The position numbers and the translations under genes are program-made. A DNA stretch of 35,140 nucleotides from Alphaproteobacteria bacterium (lineage in GTDB: Bacteria > Pseudomonadota > Alphaproteobacteria > UBA8366 > GCA-2717185): NCBI GenBank assembly GCA_021774435.1, contig JAJFJB010000161.1, positions 1 through 35,140 on the forward strand. The letters are read 5' to 3'. The notes below the pieces were generated by a model. The model worked only from the letters and a program-made list of their open reading frames with translations. It was not told where the DNA came from and ran no database searches. Below are positions 25,868-33,756 of the stretch, in pieces. Position 1 is the stretch's first letter; each line of letters starts with the position of its first letter.

Positions 25868-26800
25868 ATGAACAACCAACTTAGCACCGGGCGCGCATTT
25901 CTGCTTTTTGGTATCGTGGTGTTCGCTTGGGGAACGAACTGGCCGGTAACGAAGCTCCTGGTAGAGAACGTTCCGCCATTGTGGACATCGGCAATTCGGT
26001 GCGGAATCGGTGCGCTGGCTCTACTCCCGCTTCTCCTCTTCCGGGGCCGTCTGACCGTTCCGGACCGAGGCGATCTGCCTGTGGTTCTCAGCATCGCATT
26101 ATTGCACATGGTCGCGTTCTCAGCGCTCGTGGCGGCAGGGCTCCAATTCCTGCCCGCCAGTCAAGCCATCGTCTTGGGCTACACCACACCGATCTGGGTT
26201 GCGCTTGGCGCCTTCCTGTTGCTCGGTGAAGCACTGACAAACTGGCGGATTACGGGAATTATCCTGGGCCTCGTGGGATTGGCCGTCATTTTTAACCCAC
26301 TCTCCTTCGACTGGACTGATCGACAAACGATCTATGGATGCGGCCTCACCCTCCTGGCCGCGATGTGTTGGGCGGCGAGTATCGTTTACGTCAGGGCACA
26401 TAAATGGATCGGCACGCCTTTCGAGCTGACGATCTGGCAGTTGCTCCTGGCCACCATCATCCTTTCCCTTCTCGCTCTGATATTCGAAGGACCGCCCATA
26501 TTCCAATGGAACACGCCCCTCCTCCTGCTCTTTCTTTACGGAGGCTGTATCGGATCGGGGTTGGCCTATTGGGCCATGTCGATGGTCAATCGCAGCCTGC
26601 CCGCGATTACCACATCGCTTGGCATCCTCGCGACACCGTTGGTCGGTATCGTCTGCGCCACGCTGGCACTGGCGGAGTCGCTGGAACCATCCTTACTCAT
26701 CGCGGCGGGACTAATTGTGGGTGGCGTTGCACTTGGCGCATTGGACGACCGTCGCCGTAACCGACTAGCGGATGCGGCTGCAACTCATCGACCGCATTAA
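25868..26800 (+). CDS. DMT superfamily transporter (EamA family)
   Basis: The 310-aa protein consists of two EamA repeats with about ten predicted membrane helices. It starts GRAFLLFGIVVFAWGTNWPVTKLL (repeat 1) and has a second repeat from about residue 155 with YGCGLTLLAAMCWAASIVYVRAH. The end (DDRRRNRLADAAATHRPH) is charged and likely cytoplasmic. EamA proteins export or import metabolites such as amino acids, purines or drugs across the inner membrane; the substrate cannot be inferred. The ATG at 25868 is the start of the first helix and the only sensible choice. Confidence 0.92.
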   Translation: MNNQLSTGRAFLLFGIVVFAWGTNWPVTKLLVENVPPLWTSAIRCGIGALALLPLLLFRGRLTVPDRGDLPVVLSIALLHMVAFSALVAAGLQFLPASQAIVLGYTTPIWVALGAFLLLGEALTNWRITGIILGLVGLAVIFNPLSFDWTDRQTIYGCGLTLLAAMCWAASIVYVRAHKWIGTPFELTIWQLLLATIILSLLALIFEGPPIFQWNTPLLLLFLYGGCIGSGLAYWAMSMVNRSLPAITTSLGILATPLVGIVCATLALAESLEPSLLIAAGLIVGGVALGALDDRRRNRLADAAATHRPH

Positions 26801-26899
26801 AATTTTCCGACGACGCTCACCATTTTGAAGCTAATCATCCATCATTCCACGCGTAAAAGACGATAAATGCTGATGTATTTCTGGTCTATAGTCGTGGCC

Positions 26900-27418
26900 A
26901 TGAAGGTTCAAATCGAAAAAACCGACACCAAGCCGATCATACGAATTCATCGCGATGATAGTGTCTCATTGCGGATGCGACCGCCGGACCGGAAATTCTC
27001 ACCGCCACACGATCTAGTCCATTTTGTCGTCGAGCAATCGCTCGGGCTGATGAAAGGTTTTTGGGGCACGGTCGCATTGGGCGCACTGTTTCCAAGCATG
27101 ACCGTTATCGAAGGGCGGCAACCGCCGCACGCGAACACACGATCAAAGGCGTTGATGAAGAACAACCGCGCCTCTTTGAGCGAGGCGGAGGTATTCGTTG
27201 GCGCTTTCCAGCATGTGCTGTTGGAAAACCCTAAATCCTATCGGGAAAAGATTAGTCGCCGTCTGGCAAACACTGGACGACCGGTTGAGATCGATGATAT
27301 CGAGCGCACATGGACCGCACTAATTTCGCTTCGAGACCGATGGAACGCGCTTGCGACCGGAGGCCGTATCGTCCTGGAATGGCAAGATTATGATAAATCG
27401 AGATCGAAGCGGTCTTAA
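26900..27418 (+). CDS. Conserved hypothetical protein
   Basis: About 172 aa, beginning MKVQIEKTDTKPIIRIHRDDSVSLRM. It contains PPHDLVHFVVEQSLGLMKGFWGTVALGALF, a short pattern I associate with a widespread uncharacterised bacterial family. It is soluble, with no signal peptide or membrane helix, and the C-terminal half is helical and basic, ending KSRSKRS. In-frame ATGs at 26867 and 26873 would add a hydrophobic start (MLMYFWSIVVA); I prefer 26900 because family similarity begins there and neither upstream ATG has a ribosome-binding site. Function is unknown. Confidence 0.6.
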   Translation: MKVQIEKTDTKPIIRIHRDDSVSLRMRPPDRKFSPPHDLVHFVVEQSLGLMKGFWGTVALGALFPSMTVIEGRQPPHANTRSKALMKNNRASLSEAEVFVGAFQHVLLENPKSYREKISRRLANTGRPVEIDDIERTWTALISLRDRWNALATGGRIVLEWQDYDKSRSKRS

Positions 27419-27513
27419 GGACATAATGTCGTAGCGGGTTCGTCTGGCGCTATATTTTGACGTGTTCCCCGAGCCGGAAATTCAGTCCCTCTGACAATTC
27501 CGTTCGCCAACAC

Positions 27514-28083
27514 TCAAGACTGCCACGAACAGCCTGCCAACGCCGCGTCAATCCGGGCGTTATTCATCACCCTTCCGATTTTGCGATCCATGTAATCTAA
27601 TGATATCCGGGCATGTTCGTCGTCATACGAACCGATGCATTCTGCGGCCAGCACAACGCGCAGGTCGCGCTGATAGGCGTCCATGGCCGTCATACGAACG
27701 CAGGAATGGGTATTCACGCCCGCCAACACGAGCCCGCGCACGCCGAACGCGTTCAAAGTTTCGTCCAAGTTGGTGCCGAAGAAAGCGCTGTACCGCTTCT
27801 TAACAAGCAAGATATCGCTCGACTGAAATTCTAGATCACAGTGTATTTGGGAACCTCTTGTCCCTTCGATCGTTGTCGATATTTTCTTGTCGCGCATTTC
27901 CATGAAGGCGTCGCTGAGATCGGCTTTGAATTCTTGCCGGACCCAAACTATCGGCCGCTCCACCTTTCGGAACGCCGTGACGAGGCTGTTCGTACTCGCT
28001 ATCAGCCGTTCGCGTCGGTTCGACTCCCACCGATCGAGAAAGTCATGAAGCATGTCGATAACAATAAGACAGTCCAAGTTCAT
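27514..28083 (-). CDS. Isochorismatase-family cysteine hydrolase
   Basis: The 189-aa protein is of typical family length. The catalytic triad is visible: D10 in LIVIDMLHDF, K95 in LLVKKRYSAFFGT, and nucleophile C128 in GVNTHSCVRMTAMDAYQRD. The family includes nicotinamidases, isochorismatases and amide hydrolases such as RutB. The sequence does not fix the substrate. It is divergent from the broken nucleotidyltransferase gene, and the 140 bp between them hold a strong inverted repeat. Confidence 0.88.
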   Translation of the reverse strand: MNLDCLIVIDMLHDFLDRWESNRRERLIASTNSLVTAFRKVERPIVWVRQEFKADLSDAFMEMRDKKISTTIEGTRGSQIHCDLEFQSSDILLVKKRYSAFFGTNLDETLNAFGVRGLVLAGVNTHSCVRMTAMDAYQRDLRVVLAAECIGSYDDEHARISLDYMDRKIGRVMNNARIDAALAGCSWQS

Positions 28084-28109
28084 GACGTGATGTTAGCACG
28101 CATTAGACG

Positions 28110-28132
28110 AACTTGGTGGGGCACACCAAGTT
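28110..28132. promoter_or_regulatory. Perfect 9-bp inverted repeat AACTTGGTG/CACCAAGTT, 5-base loop
   Basis: A flawless 9-bp stem encloses GGGCA. No T-run follows on either strand, so it is not a normal intrinsic terminator. It lies 27 bp before the isochorismatase start and about 90 bp before the nucleotidyltransferase remnant. The best guess is an operator for a dimeric regulator of the divergent pair, or an mRNA hairpin in the isochorismatase leader. Confidence 0.45.
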
Positions 28133-28223
28133 ACGACGCATTCCCATCATTCCGAGTTCACAAGCCGTTCAGCCATGGATACCGATTGTGGGACACATTA
28201 AGTCGTCATAATCTAAAGTTGTT

Positions 28224-28725
28224 ATGAGAAAGCGCCAAAATCCTGAAATCGCAACGCGGGAAATTTGGAAAAAGAAATTTCCCTCAGCAAAAGTCGTTTA
28301 TCTTGCCGGTTCAATTATTCGAGGTGAAGCAACGCCTTATTCCGATTTGGATCTGGTCGTCGTATTTGACAAATTGGAGAATGCGTGGCGCGAGACTTTC
28401 ATTTGGAAGGGTTGGCCCGTCGATGCTTTTATCCATGTTCCTGGCACATTGGCCTATTTCTTCGAAGAGTTAGACGCAAAATCGGGTCAGCCATCGTTGC
28501 CGCAAATGCTCGGCTACGGGGAAAACAATCACCCGCGTCCTTAGGAAGAACGATCCAGAATTTTTCGACCGGTTCAGTCGCGCATTCGATCAGCTATTTA
28601 ACACCGGCGACGCACGGCAGGTGATCCAACTCGCTACCGAAGTGCTGGACCGTAACGGCGGATTCCTGTTCGACGGGCTCAAACTCGATGCCCCAGCGGA
28701 ATGGCGAAAATTGGCGCCAAACTAA
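28224..28725 (+). pseudogene. Nucleotidyltransferase pseudogene with out-of-frame internal deletion
   Basis: The first 106 codons (28224-28544) encode a nucleotidyltransferase N-terminus. It has VVYLAGSIIRGEATPYSDLDLVVVF, the Pol-beta GS...D-x-D motif, and continues to about SLPQML before the frame ends at 28544. In another frame from about 28510, overlapping it, reading continues as TGKTITRVLRKNDPEFFDRF and on to a TAA at 28723-28725. The second part looks like the C-terminus of the same enzyme type, which is normally about 230-260 aa. The parts sum to about 165 aa, so a single internal loss of perhaps 70-90 codons that also shifted the frame is likely. It is an inactivated gene, unless the 106-aa N-terminal part is still used as a small protein. 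Confidence 0.72.
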
Positions 28726-28860
28726 CGGAAATTGGCTTTGGCAGCGCCGTCGGGCGGTTTCAGCGGAGGGCGCGGAACGAATAGCCAGTGGCTTCAATTC
28801 ACTAAAATCGAAAAACTCTGTGGCTGACTGATCAAAATTTTGAGTACACCCCTTTTTTGT

Positions 28861-29562
28861 CTACCGTATGCGGCTGTAATCCATCGGTCGCAGGAGTGTA
28901 CTTTCCACCCGGTCGACCGTTTCAAGCCAATCGCCTTTCATCAGGCCCGCAAGCGCGGCATCATTGTCCTGCGCTTCCCGCCAACGCTGCCAGCTCGCCA
29001 GATCGGGAAAGCGACGGATTTCAACGCTACGGTGCGAGCCAGTGTTGGTGGTGCCGGGACCGATGACGGTGTCGAAGAACCCGATTAGCGATGCGCCTTC
29101 CCGTGCTAGGGCAGGCCCGACCCTCTCGGCATAAATGGCGTGATGCGCCGCTGCCGTGCCCGGTTTCAGATAAAGTATGCGCTGTTCAATAAAGGATCGA
29201 GGTTGGCCGCGCACGTCATCGATCGCCGGCCAATCACCGGAAAATCCAGGCGAAAAATCCGTCAGCTTGAGAATTGCCGTATCGACAAAATCCAGCGCCG
29301 GATAAAGCCCCTTATCCTGTCCCGACCGCAAGGCGGTATCGGCCATGGCACGTTCACGATGCTGTTCCCACGTCGCGAGACTCTCATGCTCGCGCAATTG
29401 CCAGACCGCACAGCCGGCATCGACGCCTATCCAGATTTCCCAGGCACCGACCAACTTGGAACCGTGATCGTCCAGGGCCTGCATGGCAACATTCTGGAAA
29501 TGCTTATGCCGTGTTTCGAGTTTGCCGCCGCGCGCGACGACCAAACGATGTTGGTAGATCAT
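28861..29562 (-). CDS. NIPSNAP family protein
   Basis: About 233 aa with two ferredoxin-like alpha/beta-barrel repeats. The first begins MIYQHRLVVARGGKLETRHKHF and contains VWQLREHESLATWEQHRERAMAD. The second is RSFIEQRILYLKPGTAAAHHAIY...RFPDLASWQRWREAQDND. These are NIPSNAP hallmarks. The family often occurs in degradative operons with unknown biochemical role. I start at 29562, where AAGGCGT lies nine bases upstream; an in-frame ATG at 29586 is possible. It is divergent from an alpha/beta hydrolase across 202 bp. Confidence 0.82.
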   Translation of the reverse strand: MIYQHRLVVARGGKLETRHKHFQNVAMQALDDHGSKLVGAWEIWIGVDAGCAVWQLREHESLATWEQHRERAMADTALRSGQDKGLYPALDFVDTAILKLTDFSPGFSGDWPAIDDVRGQPRSFIEQRILYLKPGTAAAHHAIYAERVGPALAREGASLIGFFDTVIGPGTTNTGSHRSVEIRRFPDLASWQRWREAQDNDAALAGLMKGDWLETVDRVESTLLRPMDYSRIR

Positions 29563-29764
29563 AATGTCACGCCTTTCGAAATTCATGAATTCGATTTGGG
29601 CTTTTCCCGTACCTCACCTTGTCTTACCTGTCCGCACCTGTTCAGCGCAAACCGAAGAGACGCCATAAAACCAGCCGGAACCCTGGATGACCTCTTCCCG
29701 GTTGGAGTCATGGCTTGCCAATTGCTAACATTCCGAACCCAACAGACAACAGGTACCAGCCAGC
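29563..29764. promoter_or_regulatory. Divergent promoter region, with 12-bp palindrome at 29580-29591
   Basis: These 202 bp serve the divergent NIPSNAP and hydrolase genes. They include the perfect palindrome AATTCATGAATT (29580-29591), placed 18 bp before the NIPSNAP start. It overlaps the alternative ATG for that gene, so the symmetry may be fortuitous. No other structure is evident. Confidence 0.3.
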
Positions 29765-30580
29765 ATGAAAACCCTCCGCGCAAACGATTACGACATGAGC
29801 TATCTTGACATCGGCGAGGGGCCGCCGCTGGTGTGCATCCATGGCTCGCTGAACGACTTCCGGGCTTGGGCAGCGGTGCTGAAACCACTATCCGCGAACC
29901 GCAGACTGATTGTCCCAAGCCTGCGCCACTACTTTCCGGAACATTGGGACGGCAAGGGCGGCCGGTTCAGCATGGCGCAGCACGTCGATGATGTAATCGC
30001 ATTCATCAAGGGATTGGCACTCGGCCCCGTCGATCTGATCGGCCATTCCCGGGGCGGTCATTTGGCCTTCCGGCTCGCTCTGAAGAACCCGGAACTGATT
30101 CGTAAACTAGTCCTGGCCGAGCCAGGTGGCACACTCGAAGAAACGCTCATGCCGGATAGTGCAGCAGACGAACCGCCCGCCGCCGGTTCGCGAGCCCATG
30201 TGGCCCAGGCATCGGAAAAGATTGCCGCCGGTGACCTTGATGACGGTCTGCGCGCCTTTATCGATGGCATCAATGGCCCCGGTGCGTGGGACACACTGCC
30301 CGCAGCGGACCGACAAATGCGCGAGGACAACGCCTATACTCTGCTAGCGCAGGTCAACGAAGGCCGCCAGCCCTATACCAAAACAGATGCGGAAGCACTG
30401 TCCCTGCCGACCCTGTTTGTAGGTGGCGGTGACACCCCCGGCCTCTTGCCCGTGGTCCTGCGCGCGCTAGCCGCACACGTGCCTGACGCGAAAACAGTCA
30501 TCATACCAGAAGCCGGACACAGCATGTTCCGGCAACAGCCCGCATCGTTTTGCGATGCCGTGCTGTCTTTTCTGAATTAA
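29765..30580 (+). CDS. Alpha/beta fold hydrolase
   Basis: The 271-aa protein has an oxyanion region CIHGSLNDFRAW (24-35), a nucleophile elbow GHSRGG with S95, a later aspartate region TLFVGGGDTPG, and a final histidine in PEAGHSMFRQQP. The serine nucleophile separates it from the aspartate-type epoxide hydrolase at 13186. It resembles small cytoplasmic esterases or C-C bond hydrolases. It is convergent with the lyase-type gene across 13 bp. No specific substrate can be named. Confidence 0.9.
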   Translation: MKTLRANDYDMSYLDIGEGPPLVCIHGSLNDFRAWAAVLKPLSANRRLIVPSLRHYFPEHWDGKGGRFSMAQHVDDVIAFIKGLALGPVDLIGHSRGGHLAFRLALKNPELIRKLVLAEPGGTLEETLMPDSAADEPPAAGSRAHVAQASEKIAAGDLDDGLRAFIDGINGPGAWDTLPAADRQMREDNAYTLLAQVNEGRQPYTKTDAEALSLPTLFVGGGDTPGLLPVVLRALAAHVPDAKTVIIPEAGHSMFRQQPASFCDAVLSFLN

Positions 30581-30593
30581 GGAAGCGCGCCGC

Positions 30594-31481
30594 TCAGTCC
30601 TTGCCTTCGACCGTTTCCTCTTCGATCGCGTAGTACTCATCAAGGCCGATATAGTCCTCGATCTGCTGCCGAGCCGTGACCGCTTCTTCGGCCGTAACGC
30701 CCGTATAGACGCCGGTTTCCTTCATTTCCTGCAGTGCCTTTTGCGCCGCGTGGAAACTGGCGATTAGATAAATCTGCGCGTCGATGCAGACGGCATAGCC
30801 CATATCCTCAAGCTGTTTGAGCGAATACAGCGGGCGGCCATCCCGGTTCCCCCGGCTTTGCACATAGGCGAGCGGCAGCGGCGACCGTTTTGCCGCCTCG
30901 GCGGCTTCCTCATCGTTGCGGGGAAAGATCAATCCCATGTCGGCGCCTTCCTCCGCCGCCACTTCCATGCGCATCAGGGATTCTTCCAACCCTTCAAACC
31001 GGCAGGTATCCGTGCGCGCAATGATGACGAAGTCCGGATCGCGCTTATCGCGCTCCCGGCAGGCCCAGCGGATCTTGTCGCGGTATTCCTCGACGGGAAT
31101 CGCGTGCGCCACATATTTGTGATAATGCGCGCGCTTCGGATAAAGCTGGTCCTCGATATGAATGCCAGCGACCCCGCCATCGATGAATTCCCGAATCGTG
31201 CGGGTGACGTGCAAAGGCTCGCCAAAGCCGGCACCCGCATCCGCAACGACGGGAATATTAACCGAACGGGCGACGCCCGATGCCGTTTCGACCTGCTCCG
31301 TCAACGTCAGGAGGGGTTCAGTTACCGCCCTCGAGCCACCGGTCACAAAGCCTCCGACATAGGCCGCATCGAAGCCAACCTGCTCGACCATGCGCCCGCC
31401 CAGCGGATAGTAAACAGCCGGCATATATAGCAGACCATCTTGTTTCAAAAGCGACCGCAAGCGTGTCGTGGCCTTTTCCAT
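30594..31481 (-). CDS. Isocitrate lyase/PEP mutase superfamily protein
   Basis: About 295 aa, the length of PEP-mutase/oxaloacetate-decarboxylase-type members. The metal site is unusual: VVADAGAGFGEPLHV (78-92) keeps D81, but the second aspartate of D-x-D is G83. Next are GIHIEDQLYPKRAHYHKY (106-123) and FVIIARTDTCRFEG (151-164). The isocitrate/methylisocitrate lyase signature K-[KR]-C-G-H is replaced by KRAHYH, so there is no catalytic cysteine. This points to a C-C bond lyase or carboxy-hydrolase-type activity on a 2-oxo or dicarboxylic acid rather than isocitrate cleavage. The start at 31481 has GGGAG upstream; the much longer open frame to 32003 is antisense to the dioxygenase. It is divergent from TauD, with the 16-bp element in between. 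Confidence 0.87.
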   Translation of the reverse strand: MEKATTRLRSLLKQDGLLYMPAVYYPLGGRMVEQVGFDAAYVGGFVTGGSRAVTEPLLTLTEQVETASGVARSVNIPVVADAGAGFGEPLHVTRTIREFIDGGVAGIHIEDQLYPKRAHYHKYVAHAIPVEEYRDKIRWACRERDKRDPDFVIIARTDTCRFEGLEESLMRMEVAAEEGADMGLIFPRNDEEAAEAAKRSPLPLAYVQSRGNRDGRPLYSLKQLEDMGYAVCIDAQIYLIASFHAAQKALQEMKETGVYTGVTAEEAVTARQQIEDYIGLDEYYAIEEETVEGKD

Positions 31482-31509
31482 AATTGACTCCCAACGTCGT
31501 TTGAAAAAT

Positions 31510-31525
31510 ATTGTCCGGACTTTTG
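31510..31525. promoter_or_regulatory. Repeated 16-bp element, copy 2 (inverted; candidate operator)
   Basis: ATTGTCCGGACTTTTG is the exact reverse complement of the element at 14974-14989. It lies 29 bp before the lyase-type gene start and, if TauD starts at 31569, 43 bp before that gene. Both are normal places for an operator. The matching position in two divergent promoter regions suggests a shared regulator, which is not encoded in this window. Confidence 0.45.
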
Positions 31526-31568
31526 CGACAGTATGGCCTCCGGCGCCATGGGAGAAAAACCGAAAATC

Positions 31569-32630
31569 ATGATTACGCACCCGAGACTGATCGGCTCCGC
31601 CGAAAACCCGCAGCGTATCGAATTGCCCTGCGCCTGGTACCGCAACGAACTCGAAGCCGACACATCCTGGATATGGCCATTCGAGAAAGAACATATTGAA
31701 GAACTCGATGCCGCGCTGCGGCTTTCGAAAGAAGCCGGCCTCACGCCTTTCGCAGTCACGAAAAAAGATTTCCCACTGCCTGGCTTCGCTAACGTCTTGG
31801 ATGCACTCCTCGATGAACTGGAGTTTGGCCGCGGCGTTGTCCTGATGCGCGGCTTCCCTGTCGAACGTTATAGCGAGGATGACCTCCGCCGCCTCTATTG
31901 GGGCATCGGCACCCATATGGGCGGCGCGGAATCGCAAAATATTGACGGCGAACTGATGCAGGACATTTCCGACCGCGGTTTCGATTACACCAAGACGGAA
32001 CATCGTGGCAGCATGACGTCGGCGTTACTGCGGCCGCACTGCGATATCACCGATGTCGTCGGTCTGCTGTGCATTCGAGATGCGAAAGAAGGTGGAAAAA
32101 GTACGTTGTGCAGTTCCAGCACCATTTACAATGAAATCTTGGATCAGCATCCGGAGCATATTCAGACCGTGCATGAAGGATACCGCTTCGATCTGGATGG
32201 CAAGGGTCCAACCGGGCACCCAAAGGAAGTGACGAATCCTTTGCCTATTTACAGCTGGTGCGAAGGCAGGTTGAGCTGCCGCTATAACCAAAAGGCAATC
32301 GAAGAAGGTGCGGCGAAAATCGATGAACCACTAACAGAACAGCAACAAGCCGCCGTGTCCTTTATCGGCGACACAGCAATCCGTCCGGATATCCAGTATG
32401 AGATGGATTTTCAACCGGGTGATATTCAGTGGCTCAACAATTACGTCATTTTACATTCCCGAACCGCATATATGGACCACGACGACCCCGCGAAAAAGCG
32501 CTTGCTGTTGCGTCTGTGGCTAAATCACGCGAAGGCGCGGCCGCTGAATGACGATTTCGCCAATAAAGCCTTGATGGGCCCCCGCAAGGGCGTCAAGAAA
32601 CGAACCGCCACGTACGAACTCGTCGACTAA
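31569..32630 (+). CDS. TauD/TfdA family Fe(II)/2-oxoglutarate-dependent dioxygenase
   Basis: About 353 aa, with the iron ligands visible. Numbered from the longest start (31533), they are H169 and D171 in LLRPHCDITDVVGLLC and H308 in WLNNYVILHSRTAYMDH. An arginine after the last ligand (R310 or R327) likely binds 2-oxoglutarate. Members hydroxylate substrates such as taurine or phenoxyacetates; the substrate is unknown. The start is uncertain: ATGs at 31533, 31548 and 31569 are in frame. I prefer 31569 because GGGAG lies upstream and the 16-bp element would otherwise sit 8 bp before the start. The luciferase-like gene begins 10 bp after its stop, so the two are surely co-transcribed. Confidence 0.88.
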   Translation: MITHPRLIGSAENPQRIELPCAWYRNELEADTSWIWPFEKEHIEELDAALRLSKEAGLTPFAVTKKDFPLPGFANVLDALLDELEFGRGVVLMRGFPVERYSEDDLRRLYWGIGTHMGGAESQNIDGELMQDISDRGFDYTKTEHRGSMTSALLRPHCDITDVVGLLCIRDAKEGGKSTLCSSSTIYNEILDQHPEHIQTVHEGYRFDLDGKGPTGHPKEVTNPLPIYSWCEGRLSCRYNQKAIEEGAAKIDEPLTEQQQAAVSFIGDTAIRPDIQYEMDFQPGDIQWLNNYVILHSRTAYMDHDDPAKKRLLLRLWLNHAKARPLNDDFANKALMGPRKGVKKRTATYELVD

Positions 32631-32640
32631 AGGTAAACAC

Positions 32641-33756
32641 ATGACGAACGCCTTGTTCAGCCACAACCGGGTCAAACTCGGGGTCATGGCGTTCAATTGC
32701 TCGCATGGCTCAACCGTGACGACAGCCGATGGCGCCTGGGCAATGACCTGGGAGGAGAATGCCGCCTTGGCAAAAATGGCGGACGATGCCGGGCTTGAGG
32801 TCCTTTTGCCCGTGGGCCGCTGGAAAGGTTATGGCGGCGAAACGAATTTCAACAATCGAACTTTTGAGAGCCTGACCTGGGCCGCCGCGGTTGCTGCGGT
32901 CACCAATTTTAGCACGATTTTTTCCACCGTTCATGCGCCGCTCATCCATCCGGTTGCGGCCGCGAAAATGGGTGCAACGGTGGATCATGTATCGGGCGGC
33001 CGCTTCGCGCTCAATATTGTCGCCGGCTGGTTCAAGAACGAATTCGAAATGTTCAACGTGGAATTGGCGCCACACGACCGGCGCTATGATTACGCCGCAG
33101 AATGGCTTGACGTCGTAAAGCGCCTCTGGACCGAACCCGAGGCATTTGATTTCGAGGGCGAGTTCTTTCAGGGCAAGGCCTTATGGAGCCAACCAAAACC
33201 GCTGCAATCGCCGCGCCCACCCATCATGAATGCCGGAAGCTCCGAGACGGGGCACGCCTTTTCCGCGCGGCATGCGGACATGAATTTTGCGATGCTGCGG
33301 CAGAAAGACGAAGACAGCGACCGGGCGCAGATTGCGCACCTAAAGAATATGGCAACCGACTTGGGCCGAAGCTCGCAATGCTGGATCCACGTCTACGTCG
33401 TCTGCCGGGAAACGGAAAAGGAAGCGCGGGACTATCTCAACCATTACGTCGTCGAAAAAGGCGACGATGTGGCCGTCAACAACATGCTCGACATCTTTGG
33501 CGTGCAATCCGCCACCTTGAGCCCGGACGTCATCGATGCCTTCCGGTTTCACTTCAAGGCCGGTCATGGCGGCTACCCTCTCGTCGGCACGCCCGAACAG
33601 ATCGTCGACGGCATCGAGCGGCTGTCGCGGATGGGCGTGGACGGGCTGCTGATTTCCTGGGTGGACTATCTGACCGAGTGCCGGCAATGGATCGACGATG
33701 TGCTTCCGCTTATGGAGCAGGCCGGTCAACGCAAACCTTTCACGCCGACGCGCTGA
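32641..33756 (+). CDS. LLM class flavin-dependent monooxygenase, RutA/SsuD/DszA-like
   Basis: The 371-aa protein belongs to the luciferase-like branch with RutA, SsuD and DszA. It has KLGVMAFNCSHGS near the start, TFESLTWAAAVAAVTNFSTIFSTVHAPLIHP, and VSGGRFALNIVAGWFKNEFEMFNV, a hallmark of this branch. FMNH2 must come from a reductase encoded elsewhere. AAGGTAAAC precedes the ATG. It lies 10 bp behind the TauD gene, so two oxygenases of different chemistry are made together. Converging from the other side is a RidA-family gene whose last codon abuts this gene's stop. The substrate is unknown. Confidence 0.9.
   Translation: MTNALFSHNRVKLGVMAFNCSHGSTVTTADGAWAMTWEENAALAKMADDAGLEVLLPVGRWKGYGGETNFNNRTFESLTWAAAVAAVTNFSTIFSTVHAPLIHPVAAAKMGATVDHVSGGRFALNIVAGWFKNEFEMFNVELAPHDRRYDYAAEWLDVVKRLWTEPEAFDFEGEFFQGKALWSQPKPLQSPRPPIMNAGSSETGHAFSARHADMNFAMLRQKDEDSDRAQIAHLKNMATDLGRSSQCWIHVYVVCRETEKEARDYLNHYVVEKGDDVAVNNMLDIFGVQSATLSPDVIDAFRFHFKAGHGGYPLVGTPEQIVDGIERLSRMGVDGLLISWVDYLTECRQWIDDVLPLMEQAGQRKPFTPTR

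Noticed and set aside
31482..32003. N-terminal extension of the lyase-type gene up to 32003
   Set aside because: It is antisense to the TauD gene and the family start is at 31481 with a ribosome-binding site.
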